The translations under genes and the position numbers were made by a program. From Trebonia sp050013875 (GTDB taxonomy: Bacteria; Actinomycetota; Actinomycetes; Streptosporangiales; Streptosporangiaceae), in NCBI GenBank assembly GCA_050013875.1, contig JBEKEK010000007.1, positions 1 to 64,000 on the forward strand: 64,000 nucleotides of DNA. Reading direction: 5' to 3'. The notes under the pieces were generated by a model. It saw only the letters and a list, made by a program, of their open reading frames with translations, was not told the origin of the DNA and did no database searches. Position 1 is the stretch's first letter. Every line of letters starts with the position of its first letter. This document shows, in pieces, positions 55,144 to 63,527 of the stretch.

Positions 55144-56385
55144 CTAGAAGAGGCCGTCGGGCAGGCCGAAATGAATCCGGGCGACCTCGGCGGCGACGAC
55201 GTCGTGCCGGGCGGAGATGTGCCCGAGGTAGATCGCGGCGTCCCGGAAGTGGCGCTGCATCGCGCTGCCGCGCTTGGCCGCGGACGACGAAGCCGCGCCG
55301 AACAGTTCGTTGGTCGCCTCGATCGCCATCCGCGAGGCGACCTGGATCATCGAGTACATCTCGGCGTCGTCCTCGCGGGTGAACGGCTCACCGGTCCGGT
55401 GCCAGCGCCCCGCCAGCTCCATGTACCGCTGGCCGCACTGCAGGATGATCGCCTCCGCGCTGTCGATCAGCGCCCGCGCCTGCCCCCAGTGCCGCTGGTA
55501 CTCCTCGACCGTGTAGCGGGGCACAATCGGCTGGAAGTACGTCTGCCTGGTCAGCAGGATCTGCTCGTACTCGTGCAGCGCGCCCTTGGCCGCGCCGATC
55601 ACCGGGATGACCAGGCCCGCGTGGTACATCGCGTAGATCCGCCCGCAGAACAGCGGGTCATCGTGCAGGTACATGCCGGGCGCGGCGGTATCGGTGTTGC
55701 GGGTCCAGTTACCCGAGCAGGTGCAGTGCTCGGGCACGAAGACGTTGTCCACCCGCACGCTGTTGGAGCCGCTTGAGTTCATCCCGATGATGTTGCCGTT
55801 GCCCCAGTCGGGGAGGACGGTCACGTTCTCGATCGGCGTGCAGATGGTGAGCGGCCCCGCGGACTCGCGGCCAGGGACAAGCGTGTTGCACATGAAGTGG
55901 GTGGCGTGCCCGACCCCCGAGCAGTAGTCCCACAAGCCGTTGACGACGTACCCGCCGTCAACCGGCGTGGCTGTTCCCATCGGCGCGGCCCGGTGCGGGC
56001 AGGTGAACTTCCCGGCCGGCCCGAACAGCTCGATCTGACCCTGCTCAGGGAACCAGGCGCCAAGCCCCTGGGCGTGGTGCGCGCCCAGGCAGAGCCCCCA
56101 GGCGGTCCCGGCGTCCCCCTCGGCCACGGCGAGGATCACCTTCCAGAAGGTGTCCATCCCGAACGCGTAGCCGCCGAACCGCTTGGGCTGCAGGATCCGG
56201 TAGAAGCCCGCCTCGGTGAACTTCTGGTCAAGTTCGGCCGTGTGCCGGCCCAGTTTCTCTGCCTCGTCGGCCTGCGCGCGGATCTCCGGGATCAGCGCCT
56301 TGGCCCGCGCGACAATGGTCTCCGCCGTAAGGCCAGGCTCCGGCGCCGGAATCTCAGCGGACCGCGGAACTGTCTGCTCTGACAC
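55144..56385 (-). CDS. Acyl-CoA-dehydrogenase-fold flavin monooxygenase (HsaA/DszC-like)
   Basis: 413 aa from GTG 56383-56385, where the product starts VSEQTVPRSAEIPAPEPGL; upstream codons are not family-like. Family features: ELDQKFTEAGFYRILQPKRFGGYAFG, VAEGDAGTAWGLCLGAHHAQ, MGTATPVDGGYVVNGLWDYCSGV (GxWxxxSG block of the beta domain), DVEN-like FVPEHC, and a C-terminal helical domain with QCGQRYMELAGRWHRTGEPF and GAASSSAAKRGSAMQRHFRDA, where the HFRDA segment is near the flavin. The acyl-CoA dehydrogenase base is not evident, so oxygenation with FMNH2 is more likely. First gene of the operon; a reductase is not adjacent. Confidence 0.88.
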   Translation of the reverse strand: MSEQTVPRSAEIPAPEPGLTAETIVARAKALIPEIRAQADEAEKLGRHTAELDQKFTEAGFYRILQPKRFGGYAFGMDTFWKVILAVAEGDAGTAWGLCLGAHHAQGLGAWFPEQGQIELFGPAGKFTCPHRAAPMGTATPVDGGYVVNGLWDYCSGVGHATHFMCNTLVPGRESAGPLTICTPIENVTVLPDWGNGNIIGMNSSGSNSVRVDNVFVPEHCTCSGNWTRNTDTAAPGMYLHDDPLFCGRIYAMYHAGLVIPVIGAAKGALHEYEQILLTRQTYFQPIVPRYTVEEYQRHWGQARALIDSAEAIILQCGQRYMELAGRWHRTGEPFTREDDAEMYSMIQVASRMAIEATNELFGAASSSAAKRGSAMQRHFRDAAIYLGHISARHDVVAAEVARIHFGLPDGLF

Positions 56386-56649
56386 ACTACGAGACTGGTA
56401 CGCGGACCGCCCGACAGCAATACCCGGGCACCACCGGAAACCCGCCCTTGTCCCCCCGGACACAACAACCGGGGGCGTCTTGTGACCGGGCACGGTGACT
56501 GCGGTCCCGTGGGGTCAACGGGGTCGTTCTTTACGGCGACTCAGTGCGCAATGAATACACCGGCAGTTCTGCCGTCCGGATCGGTGGAGCCGTCAAGCTG
56601 CCGGAGCCGTTCTCGATTACTCTTGAGGAAACCGTCAGCAAGGGAGCTA

Positions 56650-58128
56650 ATGGTGAGAGCGCTTCCTTTGCGGCTTGCGGGACTGACCGGCTTGGCGGGC
56701 CTCCTCATTGCGTGTGCCGCTGTCGCTGCCGCCGTTTCGCCCGCTTCAGCCGCGACGCAGCCGCATTGGACTTCGGAGAAGCCCGTGCCCGGTGTGGGGG
56801 GCGACTGGTCGGAGCCGTTTGCGGTCTCCTGTACCGGCCCGGGAGACTGCGCCGCTGGCGGGGAGTACGGGCCCGACGAGCCGTACACGCAGAGCCTGCC
56901 GTTCGTGGTGACCGAGGCCGGCGGGAAGTGGGGCGGCGCCAAGACGGTGGCGGGCATTCCGGCGCTCGGCGGTGTTCAGTATGCGGCCATCACCTCTGTC
57001 TCTTGCGCCTGGCCGGGAAACTGCGCGGCGGTCGGCTATTACCTGCCAAGCACGTCGGCCGCCTTCACCGGGCAGGCGTTCGTCGCGGACCAGGTCAACG
57101 GCAGCTGGCAGCGGGCGCATCCCCTCGCGGGTGCCACCGCGAGCGAGAATGTAAACGCATTCGGCGCCGACTGGAACATCACCGTGTCCTGCGCCTCCGC
57201 CAGGACCAGCGCCGCCCGCAAGGCGGGCCTTGACTGCGTCGCCGTCGGCGGCGCCAGCAGCGACGGCCATTACCAGGGCTTTACCGCCAGCGCCAAGCAC
57301 GGCGCGTGGGGTGCCGCGCAGCTGGTCGCCGGCCTGGGGCGGCTCGGCGGAACCAGGCGAAGTCAGGTGAATACCGTGTCCTGCGCGGCTCCGGGCACGT
57401 GCGCGATCGGCGGTTACTACACCGACGGCAAGGGCCACCGGCAGGCCTTCGTGGCGAACGAAGCCAGTGGCACCTGGCACAGCGCGCTGGAGGTTCCCGG
57501 CACAACCGCACTCAACGTCAAGGGCAGCGCCGAGGTGGACGCCGTGAACTGCCCGGTCGCGAGGGACTGCACGGCGGCCGGGGACTACCTGTCCAAGAGC
57601 GGCACCGCGGAATTCTTCGTCATCTACGAGACTGCGGGCACCTGGCGCAGCGCGATCGAGGTGCCGGGCCTGACCAGGCTCGGCATCGGCGCCGACCTGA
57701 CCGGCGCAGGCATCGCAGGAGTCTCCTGTACGCCCACCACCTGCGAGGTTGGCGGCACCGTGAACACCAACCGCGACGGCGGCAGGGTCGGCTTCCTTGT
57801 CGGCGAGGTCCACGGCAGGTGGGGCGCCCCGCACTCGGTGCCTGGCACCGACTCGGTGGTCACCTCGCTATCGTGCCCCGCCGCCGGGGATTGCGCCGCG
57901 GGCGGAACCGCCGGCTCCCCTGCTGTCAGCGTCAACGGGATCGTGCTTGACCAGGTCAACGGGATCTGGGGCAAGCCGGTCACGGTGGCCGTCGGCCATG
58001 ATCCAGGAAAGGGCGGGGTCACCGCCCTCTCCTGCGCCGCGGCCCGCAACTGCGCCGCCGTCGGGTTCCTGCCCGACGGCTCGGAGGCCGGCCCCTTGGC
58101 CGCCGTTGCCACGGAAGCGCGATCGTGA
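56650..58128 (+). CDS. Secreted protein with eight SC...C repeats (predicted propeller)
   Basis: 492 aa from ATG 56650 (AGGGAG just upstream). Signal peptide: LRLAGLTGLAGLLIACAAVAA, cleavage near SPASAAT. The mature part has eight repeats of about 55 residues, each with a pair of Cys: AVSCTGPGDCAAGG, SVSCAWPGNCAAVGYY, TVSCASARTSAARKAGLDC, TVSCAAPGTCAIGGYY, AVNCPVARDCTAAGDY, GVSCTPTTCEVGG, SLSCPAAGDCAAGG and ALSCAAARNCAAVGF. Between them are strands such as QAFVANEASGTWHSALEVPG. The pattern suggests a seven- or eight-bladed beta-propeller with one disulfide per blade. The function is unknown. Confidence 0.8.
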   Translation: MVRALPLRLAGLTGLAGLLIACAAVAAAVSPASAATQPHWTSEKPVPGVGGDWSEPFAVSCTGPGDCAAGGEYGPDEPYTQSLPFVVTEAGGKWGGAKTVAGIPALGGVQYAAITSVSCAWPGNCAAVGYYLPSTSAAFTGQAFVADQVNGSWQRAHPLAGATASENVNAFGADWNITVSCASARTSAARKAGLDCVAVGGASSDGHYQGFTASAKHGAWGAAQLVAGLGRLGGTRRSQVNTVSCAAPGTCAIGGYYTDGKGHRQAFVANEASGTWHSALEVPGTTALNVKGSAEVDAVNCPVARDCTAAGDYLSKSGTAEFFVIYETAGTWRSAIEVPGLTRLGIGADLTGAGIAGVSCTPTTCEVGGTVNTNRDGGRVGFLVGEVHGRWGAPHSVPGTDSVVTSLSCPAAGDCAAGGTAGSPAVSVNGIVLDQVNGIWGKPVTVAVGHDPGKGGVTALSCAAARNCAAVGFLPDGSEAGPLAAVATEARS

Positions 58129-58255
58129 CGCTCTTCGTCGCTCCTGCGCCGGACCGCCGGATGCCCCCGTCCCGCGCTTAGCGAGGCCTGCGGTCCCCTG
58201 GGGTCGGCGACCGCGGTGGCGCACCACTCGCCGGAAACGCGCTACCTTGTTGCCC

Positions 58256-59323
58256 ATGAAGGCCCTGGTACTGTCGGGCGGCGCCGGGACACGGCTGCGG
58301 CCGATCACGCACACCTCCGCCAAGCAACTGCTCCCGGTCGCGAATAAGCCCGTGCTGTTCTACGGTCTTGAGGCGATCGCCGCCGCTGGGATCACCGACG
58401 TTGGGATCGTGGTCGGGGACACCGCCGATGCCATCAAGGCGGCAGTCGGTGACGGGTCGTCGTTCGGGTTCCGCGCGACCTACATCAGGCAGGATGCGCC
58501 ACTGGGACTGGCGCACGCGGTCCTGGTGGCGCGCGACTTCCTCGGCGACGATGACTTCGTGATGTACCTCGGCGACAACTTCATCGTCGGCGGGATCGGG
58601 AACCTGGTGACGGAGTTCTCCGCCGTCCGGCCCGATGCCCAGATCATGCTGACCCAGGTCGCGGACCCGAGAGCGTTCGGCGTGGCCGAACTGGACGCCG
58701 CCGGGCGGGTGGTGGGCCTTGAGGAGAAACCCCAGCTGCCCAAGAGCGATCTGGCACTGGTCGGCGTCTACCTGTTCACCCCGGCGGTGCACGAGGCGGT
58801 GGCCGCGCTGAAGCCGTCCTGGCGGGGCGAGCTTGAGATCACCGAGGCGATCCAATGGCTGCTGGACAGCGGCCGCCCGGTCAGTTCGACCGTCATCACC
58901 GGGTACTGGAAGGACACCGGGAACGTCGCGGACATGCTCGAGGTCAACCGCCTGGTGCTCGAGACGATCGGCCCGCGCCTCGACGGCATCGTGGACGGCA
59001 GCTGCGAGATCATCGGCCGGGTTGTCGTCGAGCCCGGCGCCCAGGTCAGCGGCTCGCGAATCGTCGGTCCGGTCATCATCGGGGCCGGGTCCAAGGTGAC
59101 CGGCTCGTACGTTGGCCCGTTTACCGCGATCGCGGAGGGGTGCACCGTCGACGACAGCGAGATCGAGTACTCAATCGTCTTGTCCGGCGCCTCCATCCGC
59201 GGTGTGCGCCGCATCGAGGCGTCCATCATCGGCCATAACGCCGAGGTCACCCCGGCGCCCCGGGTGCCGAGGGCACACCGGCTCATCCTCGGCGACCACA
59301 GTAAGGTGCAGATCTCGGCCTGA
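58256..59323 (+). CDS. rmlA: Glucose-1-phosphate thymidylyltransferase, long form
   Basis: 355 aa. The nucleotidyltransferase signature LSGGAGTRLRPITHTSAKQ is at the N terminus, followed by LLPVANKPVLFYGLEAIAAAG, DFVMYLGDNFIVGGI (metal-binding Asp) and GVYLFTPAVHEAVAALKPSWRGELEITEAIQWLLD. After the catalytic domain (about 240 residues) comes a left-handed beta-helix of about 110 residues (GRVVVEPGAQVSGSRIVGPVIIGAG and following), as in the long RmlA group. It makes dTDP-glucose, the start of deoxysugar synthesis. TACCTT lies 7 bases before the ATG (leaderless type). The other rml genes are not in the window; the MGT-like enzyme at 19.5 kb could use such donors, but that is conjecture. Confidence 0.9.
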   Translation: MKALVLSGGAGTRLRPITHTSAKQLLPVANKPVLFYGLEAIAAAGITDVGIVVGDTADAIKAAVGDGSSFGFRATYIRQDAPLGLAHAVLVARDFLGDDDFVMYLGDNFIVGGIGNLVTEFSAVRPDAQIMLTQVADPRAFGVAELDAAGRVVGLEEKPQLPKSDLALVGVYLFTPAVHEAVAALKPSWRGELEITEAIQWLLDSGRPVSSTVITGYWKDTGNVADMLEVNRLVLETIGPRLDGIVDGSCEIIGRVVVEPGAQVSGSRIVGPVIIGAGSKVTGSYVGPFTAIAEGCTVDDSEIEYSIVLSGASIRGVRRIEASIIGHNAEVTPAPRVPRAHRLILGDHSKVQISA

Positions 59324-59344
59324 AGACCCTGGCCGTTCCAGCCG

Positions 59345-60955
59345 TTAACTGAGGCTCGGGAGCCTGCCTGGCGTCACCTGCCTGAGCAGGTTCCTGTGGT
59401 AGCTCAGGACTTCTATGGTCCCGACGCGGTGGGTGGCGGCCGGCCGGCCAAAGGCCCGCTCGGCCGAGGTGAGGAGGCCTTTCACCGTGCTATCGACGAG
59501 GACGAAGTCCGCGTAGTGCTGCGCAGGGTCATACCAGGCCAGGTTCGCCTCCCAGTAGAACGGGTGAATCTCGCGGCCGCTGATCACTATCGTGCGGACC
59601 TGCACCTGGCCGCCGGATTCTACGGTGGTCGCGGAGGCCTGCCAGTAACCGGCAAGGCCATACCGCAGCCCGTGCCCGCGCAGCCAGACGATGAGTGTCC
59701 CGATGGTCCCGCCAGCCGGCGGCTCTGAGTGCACAGCGACGGCCGACAGCGGAATCAACGCCACGCATACCGCCGCGGTGCAGGCGACAAGCGCTTTGCG
59801 CCAGTCGGGCAGCCGGTCGGGCACGAGCGCGCGCGCCGCGAGAGCCGCGCCGCACGGCAGCACCGCGACCAGGTCATGCTGGGAGTGCGGGCCCGCCAGG
59901 GTGGAGACCAGGTACGAGGCGATGTTGATGACGATCACCGCGGCAAGCAACTGCTCGGCACGGCTCACGGTCCGCCACCGCCAGAGCACGCGGGCGAGTC
60001 CCGCCGCCGCGGCCAGCAGGCAGCAGGCACCGAACACGGCGTTCGCCGTGGGGGCTGGCGCGGCCCCCGCATTCGAGACCTGGCCGAACAGCAGGCGCAG
60101 CGCGTGCCAGGTCAGCACCGCGTTGTGCGGCCAGGCGGTCAGCGGCACGAGCTCGGTCCTCGGCGTCACCATCAGGTAGGAGCCGAAGTGCCGGAGGACC
60201 GCGCGGACCACGAGCGAGAGCGGGACGGACACGACCGCCGCGGCGAGATTGGCGGCGTCGGCGGTGCGGACCCGGCGGGCGGCCAGCATCTGGTACAGGC
60301 AGACGAGGGCGATGGCGGGGATGAAGACATACCGCACCGTCACGTCGCTGAGCTGGCCTGCGACCAGCAGAACGCAGAGCAGCGGTGCCGTCATCCGCCT
60401 GTTGAGCAGGCGGTCAATGAGCAGCACGGACACCAGCAGGAAGACCGTGGTGCCCGTGTGATCGGGCAGCCCGACCGGCACCCAGCGGACGCTGGGGACG
60501 AGGATCGGCGCGACGAGCACGGCCAGCGTCACCCCAGCGCGCGCGATCCTGGCGGCGGCGCGGCTGCCGGTTACCGCGATCGCGACCGCGCAGGCCGTGA
60601 CGGCCAGGTAGATCAGCGCCAGGGTGACGGCCAGGGTGGTCGTACTCAGGCCGAAGACCGCTTCCGCGAGGGCGAGCAACGGCAGTTCGAAGGTGTAGAA
60701 CGTGACGTCGCCGAGGATCCAGCCGTGCAGCAGCAGATGCCCGTGCAGGATGTCCCAGGCCTGCAGCGCGTTATTCGCGGGATCTGAGTTGAACACCTCA
60801 CCCCGGGTGATGAGCAGCAAGAGGGTGTAAACAGCGCCGGCCACGGCCAGCCAGGCAAGCCCCGCAACCAGTCGCCGCACCGTCGGCCGCGCCACGGGCT
60901 GACCGTCCGTTACGGGGCCGGGCGCCATCGTTCTGCGGTGCTCCTCGGCGTGCAT
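59345..60955 (-). CDS. Polytopic membrane protein, possible lipid-linked glycosyltransferase type
   Basis: 536 aa. About ten transmembrane segments in residues 28-420, for example LVAGLAWLAVAGAVYTLLLLI, LAVTLALIYLAVTACAVAIAV, VFLLVSVLLIDRLL, LLCVLLVAGQL and AVIVINIASYLVSTLAG. The first extracellular loop has FNSDPANNALQAWDILHGH, which recalls the acidic loop 1 of GT-C type transferases (D-x-A), and WILGDVTFYTFELPLLALAEA. The C-terminal 110 residues look extracytoplasmic (PFYWEANLAWYDPAQHYADFVLVD). I would call it GT-C-like rather than assign a family. It converges on rmlA with a 21-base gap. Confidence 0.7.
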   Translation of the reverse strand: MHAEEHRRTMAPGPVTDGQPVARPTVRRLVAGLAWLAVAGAVYTLLLLITRGEVFNSDPANNALQAWDILHGHLLLHGWILGDVTFYTFELPLLALAEAVFGLSTTTLAVTLALIYLAVTACAVAIAVTGSRAAARIARAGVTLAVLVAPILVPSVRWVPVGLPDHTGTTVFLLVSVLLIDRLLNRRMTAPLLCVLLVAGQLSDVTVRYVFIPAIALVCLYQMLAARRVRTADAANLAAAVVSVPLSLVVRAVLRHFGSYLMVTPRTELVPLTAWPHNAVLTWHALRLLFGQVSNAGAAPAPTANAVFGACCLLAAAAGLARVLWRWRTVSRAEQLLAAVIVINIASYLVSTLAGPHSQHDLVAVLPCGAALAARALVPDRLPDWRKALVACTAAVCVALIPLSAVAVHSEPPAGGTIGTLIVWLRGHGLRYGLAGYWQASATTVESGGQVQVRTIVISGREIHPFYWEANLAWYDPAQHYADFVLVDSTVKGLLTSAERAFGRPAATHRVGTIEVLSYHRNLLRQVTPGRLPSLS

Positions 60956-61219
60956 AGCGGAACATTACCCCGAGGCGCTTGCCGCGCATCTTTGCCGGCT
61001 CGATGCGAACAGCCCGCCTGATGCTATTGTGCACGTGGCAAATGTCGCTATTGACCAGATTAATGCCAATACGCAGCTGGCGCTTACTACCATAAGGAGC
61101 TCACCGCGGCTGTCATCGTCGAACTCGTCATTCCGGATTGACGCTGACGCTGACGCTGACGCTGGCCGCGGTGCCGCGGGCTCGATCTACGTGCGGGCCC
61201 GCCGCAGGGCGTAACGCAC
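60956..61219. other. Intergenic region with hexanucleotide repeat
   Basis: Between the membrane protein gene and pyrD. GACGCT repeats four times at 61140-61163. The left half is less GC-rich (around 61035-61120) and probably holds the minus-strand promoter of the membrane protein. No gene is supported. Confidence 0.5.
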
Positions 61220-62335
61220 TTAACCGCCCTTCTTGCCGTGCATCGTCTTCGATGTGCCTGTCTGCGGAGTCCTGATCGGCGGCGGTGGCGTTGGGCGAGC
61301 GAGCCCGGCGTGCACCCGGCGCGGCCAGAACGGGCCCTCGTAGATGAAGGCGGTGTAGGCCTGCACGAGAGTGGCGCCCGCGGCCAGCCGGTCGCGGGCG
61401 TCGTCGGCGGTCTCGATGCCGCCGGCCGCGATCAGGACCAGGCGGTCTCCGGTCCGGGCGTGCAGCCGGCGCAGCACCTGGAGTGCACGGGACTTCAGCG
61501 GCGCGCCGGACATGCCGCCGGGGCCGGCCGCCGCCACGGCGGCGCCGTCGCGCAGGCCCTCGCGGGAGATGGTCGTGTTGGTGGCGATGATGCCGTCGAG
61601 GCGGAGGCCGAGCGCGAGGTCGGCGACCGCGTCGATGTCCTCGTCGGCCAGGTCCGGGGCGATCTTGACCAGCAGGGGGACGCGGCGCCGGGGGGAAGCT
61701 GCGTCGAGCGCTTCGCGCACCGCCGTCAGCAGCGGGCGGAGCCTGTCGGCCGACTGGAGGTCGCGCAGGCCGGGGGTGTTGGGGGAGCTGACGTTGACCA
61801 CGACGTAGTCGGCGACGTCGGCGACGAGCCGGGCGCTGGTCACGTAGTCGGCGACAGCCGCCTCCTCACCGGCGATCTTGGTCTTGCCGATGTTGACCCC
61901 GACGATGGGGACGTAACCGGGGCGGGCGCGCAGCGCCCGCAGCCGGGCGGCCAGCGCCGCCGCGCCGTGGTTGTTGAACCCCATCCGGTTGACCAGCGCG
62001 CGCTCTTGCGGGAACCGGAACATCCGCGGCTTCGGGTTGCCCGGCTGAGGCCGCGCGGTCACCGTGCCGACCTCGATGAACCCGAACCCGAGGGCCGCCA
62101 GCCCGGCGACGCCCTCGCCGTCCTTGTCGAACCCGGCGGCCAGCCCGAGTGGTCCGGGGAAGTCGAGTCCGAGCGCCCGCACCCGCAGCGCCGGGTCACC
62201 AGGACCGAGCACCCGCCGCAGCGCCCAGGCCAGACCGGGCACCGCCGCCGCCATCTGGATCAGCCTGAACGCGGCCCGGTGGGCCGCCTCGGCCGGCAAC
62301 CGCCGCAGCAGGACAGCGTAGATCGCCCGGTACAC
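61220..62335 (-). CDS. pyrD: Quinone-dependent dihydroorotate dehydrogenase
   Basis: 371 aa from GTG 62333-62335, where family sequence begins (VYRAIYAVLLRRLPAEAAHRAAF), with GGGGG about 9 bases upstream. Class 2 features: an N-terminal membrane-associating helix pair, LAAGFDKDGEGVAGLAALGFGFIEVGTVT in parts, PGNPKPRMFRFPQERALVNRMGFNNHG, VNVSSPNTPGLRDLQ (FMN and orotate contacts; catalytic Ser in SSPNT), PLLVKIAPDL, IIATNTTISREGL and LIAAGGIETADDA. It oxidises dihydroorotate to orotate in pyrimidine synthesis, passing electrons to quinone at the membrane. This is the only clear housekeeping gene of the window; it stands alone rather than in a pyr operon. Confidence 0.95.
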   Translation of the reverse strand: MYRAIYAVLLRRLPAEAAHRAAFRLIQMAAAVPGLAWALRRVLGPGDPALRVRALGLDFPGPLGLAAGFDKDGEGVAGLAALGFGFIEVGTVTARPQPGNPKPRMFRFPQERALVNRMGFNNHGAAALAARLRALRARPGYVPIVGVNIGKTKIAGEEAAVADYVTSARLVADVADYVVVNVSSPNTPGLRDLQSADRLRPLLTAVREALDAASPRRRVPLLVKIAPDLADEDIDAVADLALGLRLDGIIATNTTISREGLRDGAAVAAAGPGGMSGAPLKSRALQVLRRLHARTGDRLVLIAAGGIETADDARDRLAAGATLVQAYTAFIYEGPFWPRRVHAGLARPTPPPPIRTPQTGTSKTMHGKKGG

Positions 62336-62547
62336 GCTGGCAGCCCCCAGTCGTCGCTCATCACCGGCGGGGACACCCCGCGCGAGCTCCCCAGCAGGAC
62401 ACCCTACGCGGCGGCCAGACAAGGCCGGTCAGGAACCCTGGGATCATCCACCGGCGGACGGCCGCGACTAATCGTGCGCGTCCGGGCATCGGGCGCTATT
62501 GTTGCCGGAATGTGAACGGTCATGTCGCAGCCGCCTGGAGGTCATCG

Positions 62548-63387
62548 ATGTCGAAAGAAAGCTACCGGGACACCCGGCAGGCGCTGGCCGATATCGATAT
62601 CACCAAGCCGAACATCGCCCGGGTTTACGACTACTTCGTGGGCGGGAAAGACAACTTCTCCGCCGACCGGGAGTTCGCGCGCCGCGCGATGGAGCTAGCG
62701 CCCAAAGCGCCGCTCGCGGCCCAGAATAACCGGGCGTTCCTGAGGCGGGTGGTGCAGTACCTGGTCGGTGAGGCGGGCATCACTCAGCTAATCGACATCG
62801 GTTCCGGGCTGCCCACCGCGGGCAATGTCAGCGAGATCGCGCACAAAATCAATCCCGAGGTGCACGTCGTCTACGTCGATAACGACCCGATTGTTTACAC
62901 CCACAGCAAGGCGCTGCTCAGCGATCCCCTGAAGGCCGACATAATCAACGCCGACATCCGCGAGCCAGTTCGCGTCCTGACCGATCCCACGGTGTGGCGG
63001 CTCATTGACTTTGACCGGCCGGTCGGCCTGCTCCTGCTCGCGGTGCTGCACCATGTCCAGGACGATGACTACCCCGACTGGATCGCGCGACGTTTCCGCG
63101 ACGCCATGCCGCCGGGCAGCTATCTGGCGGTCTCCAGCCTCCGCTTGCCGGGACCCGAACTTCCGGAACTGCGCGCCACGACCATCGAGGGCGAGAAACT
63201 GCTGGCGGACGGGCTCGGCAGCGGGCGCTGGCGGGAGGACGGGCAGATCCTCTCCTGGTTCGGCGACTGGGAGATGCTCCCGCCCGGACTGGTATCACTC
63301 CAGGAATGGCGGCCGGAAACGCAAGAGGAAATTGAGCGTGATGAGGTCTACCACAGCTTCTTCGGCGGCGTCGCCCGCAAGAATTAG
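62548..63387 (+). CDS. SAM-dependent methyltransferase of the SAV2177/DUF574 family
   Basis: 279 aa from ATG 62548 (GGAGGT 6-11 bases upstream). The family signature is complete: DITKPNIARVYDYFVGGKDNFSADREFA, AAQNNRAFLRRVVQYLVGEAGITQLIDIGSGLPTAGNVSEIAH (SAM motif I as DIGSGLPT), VVYVDNDPIVYTHSKALL (motif II), LLLLAVLHHVQDDDYP, and a C-terminal part with ILSWFGDWEMLPPGLVSLQEWRPE. The family is almost confined to actinobacteria and is numerous there; substrates are largely unknown. Confidence 0.93.
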   Translation: MSKESYRDTRQALADIDITKPNIARVYDYFVGGKDNFSADREFARRAMELAPKAPLAAQNNRAFLRRVVQYLVGEAGITQLIDIGSGLPTAGNVSEIAHKINPEVHVVYVDNDPIVYTHSKALLSDPLKADIINADIREPVRVLTDPTVWRLIDFDRPVGLLLLAVLHHVQDDDYPDWIARRFRDAMPPGSYLAVSSLRLPGPELPELRATTIEGEKLLADGLGSGRWREDGQILSWFGDWEMLPPGLVSLQEWRPETQEEIERDEVYHSFFGGVARKN

Positions 63388-63527
63388 CCGCCTTGGGGCC
63401 AAAGTTGTACACCCCGCCGCCCGATTTATCGGTATTTGTCGTAGTTTTGAGCGGTCAAGATGTGCCCTAAGGCGGACCGGCCACGGTTATGGGCCGGCCA
63501 GCCTCAGGTACGCCCGCGACTCGCGGG

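Noticed and set aside
61238..62515. 425-codon plus-strand frame opposite pyrD
   Set aside because: PyrD on the other strand has complete family motifs; the plus-strand frame has none and is a shadow.
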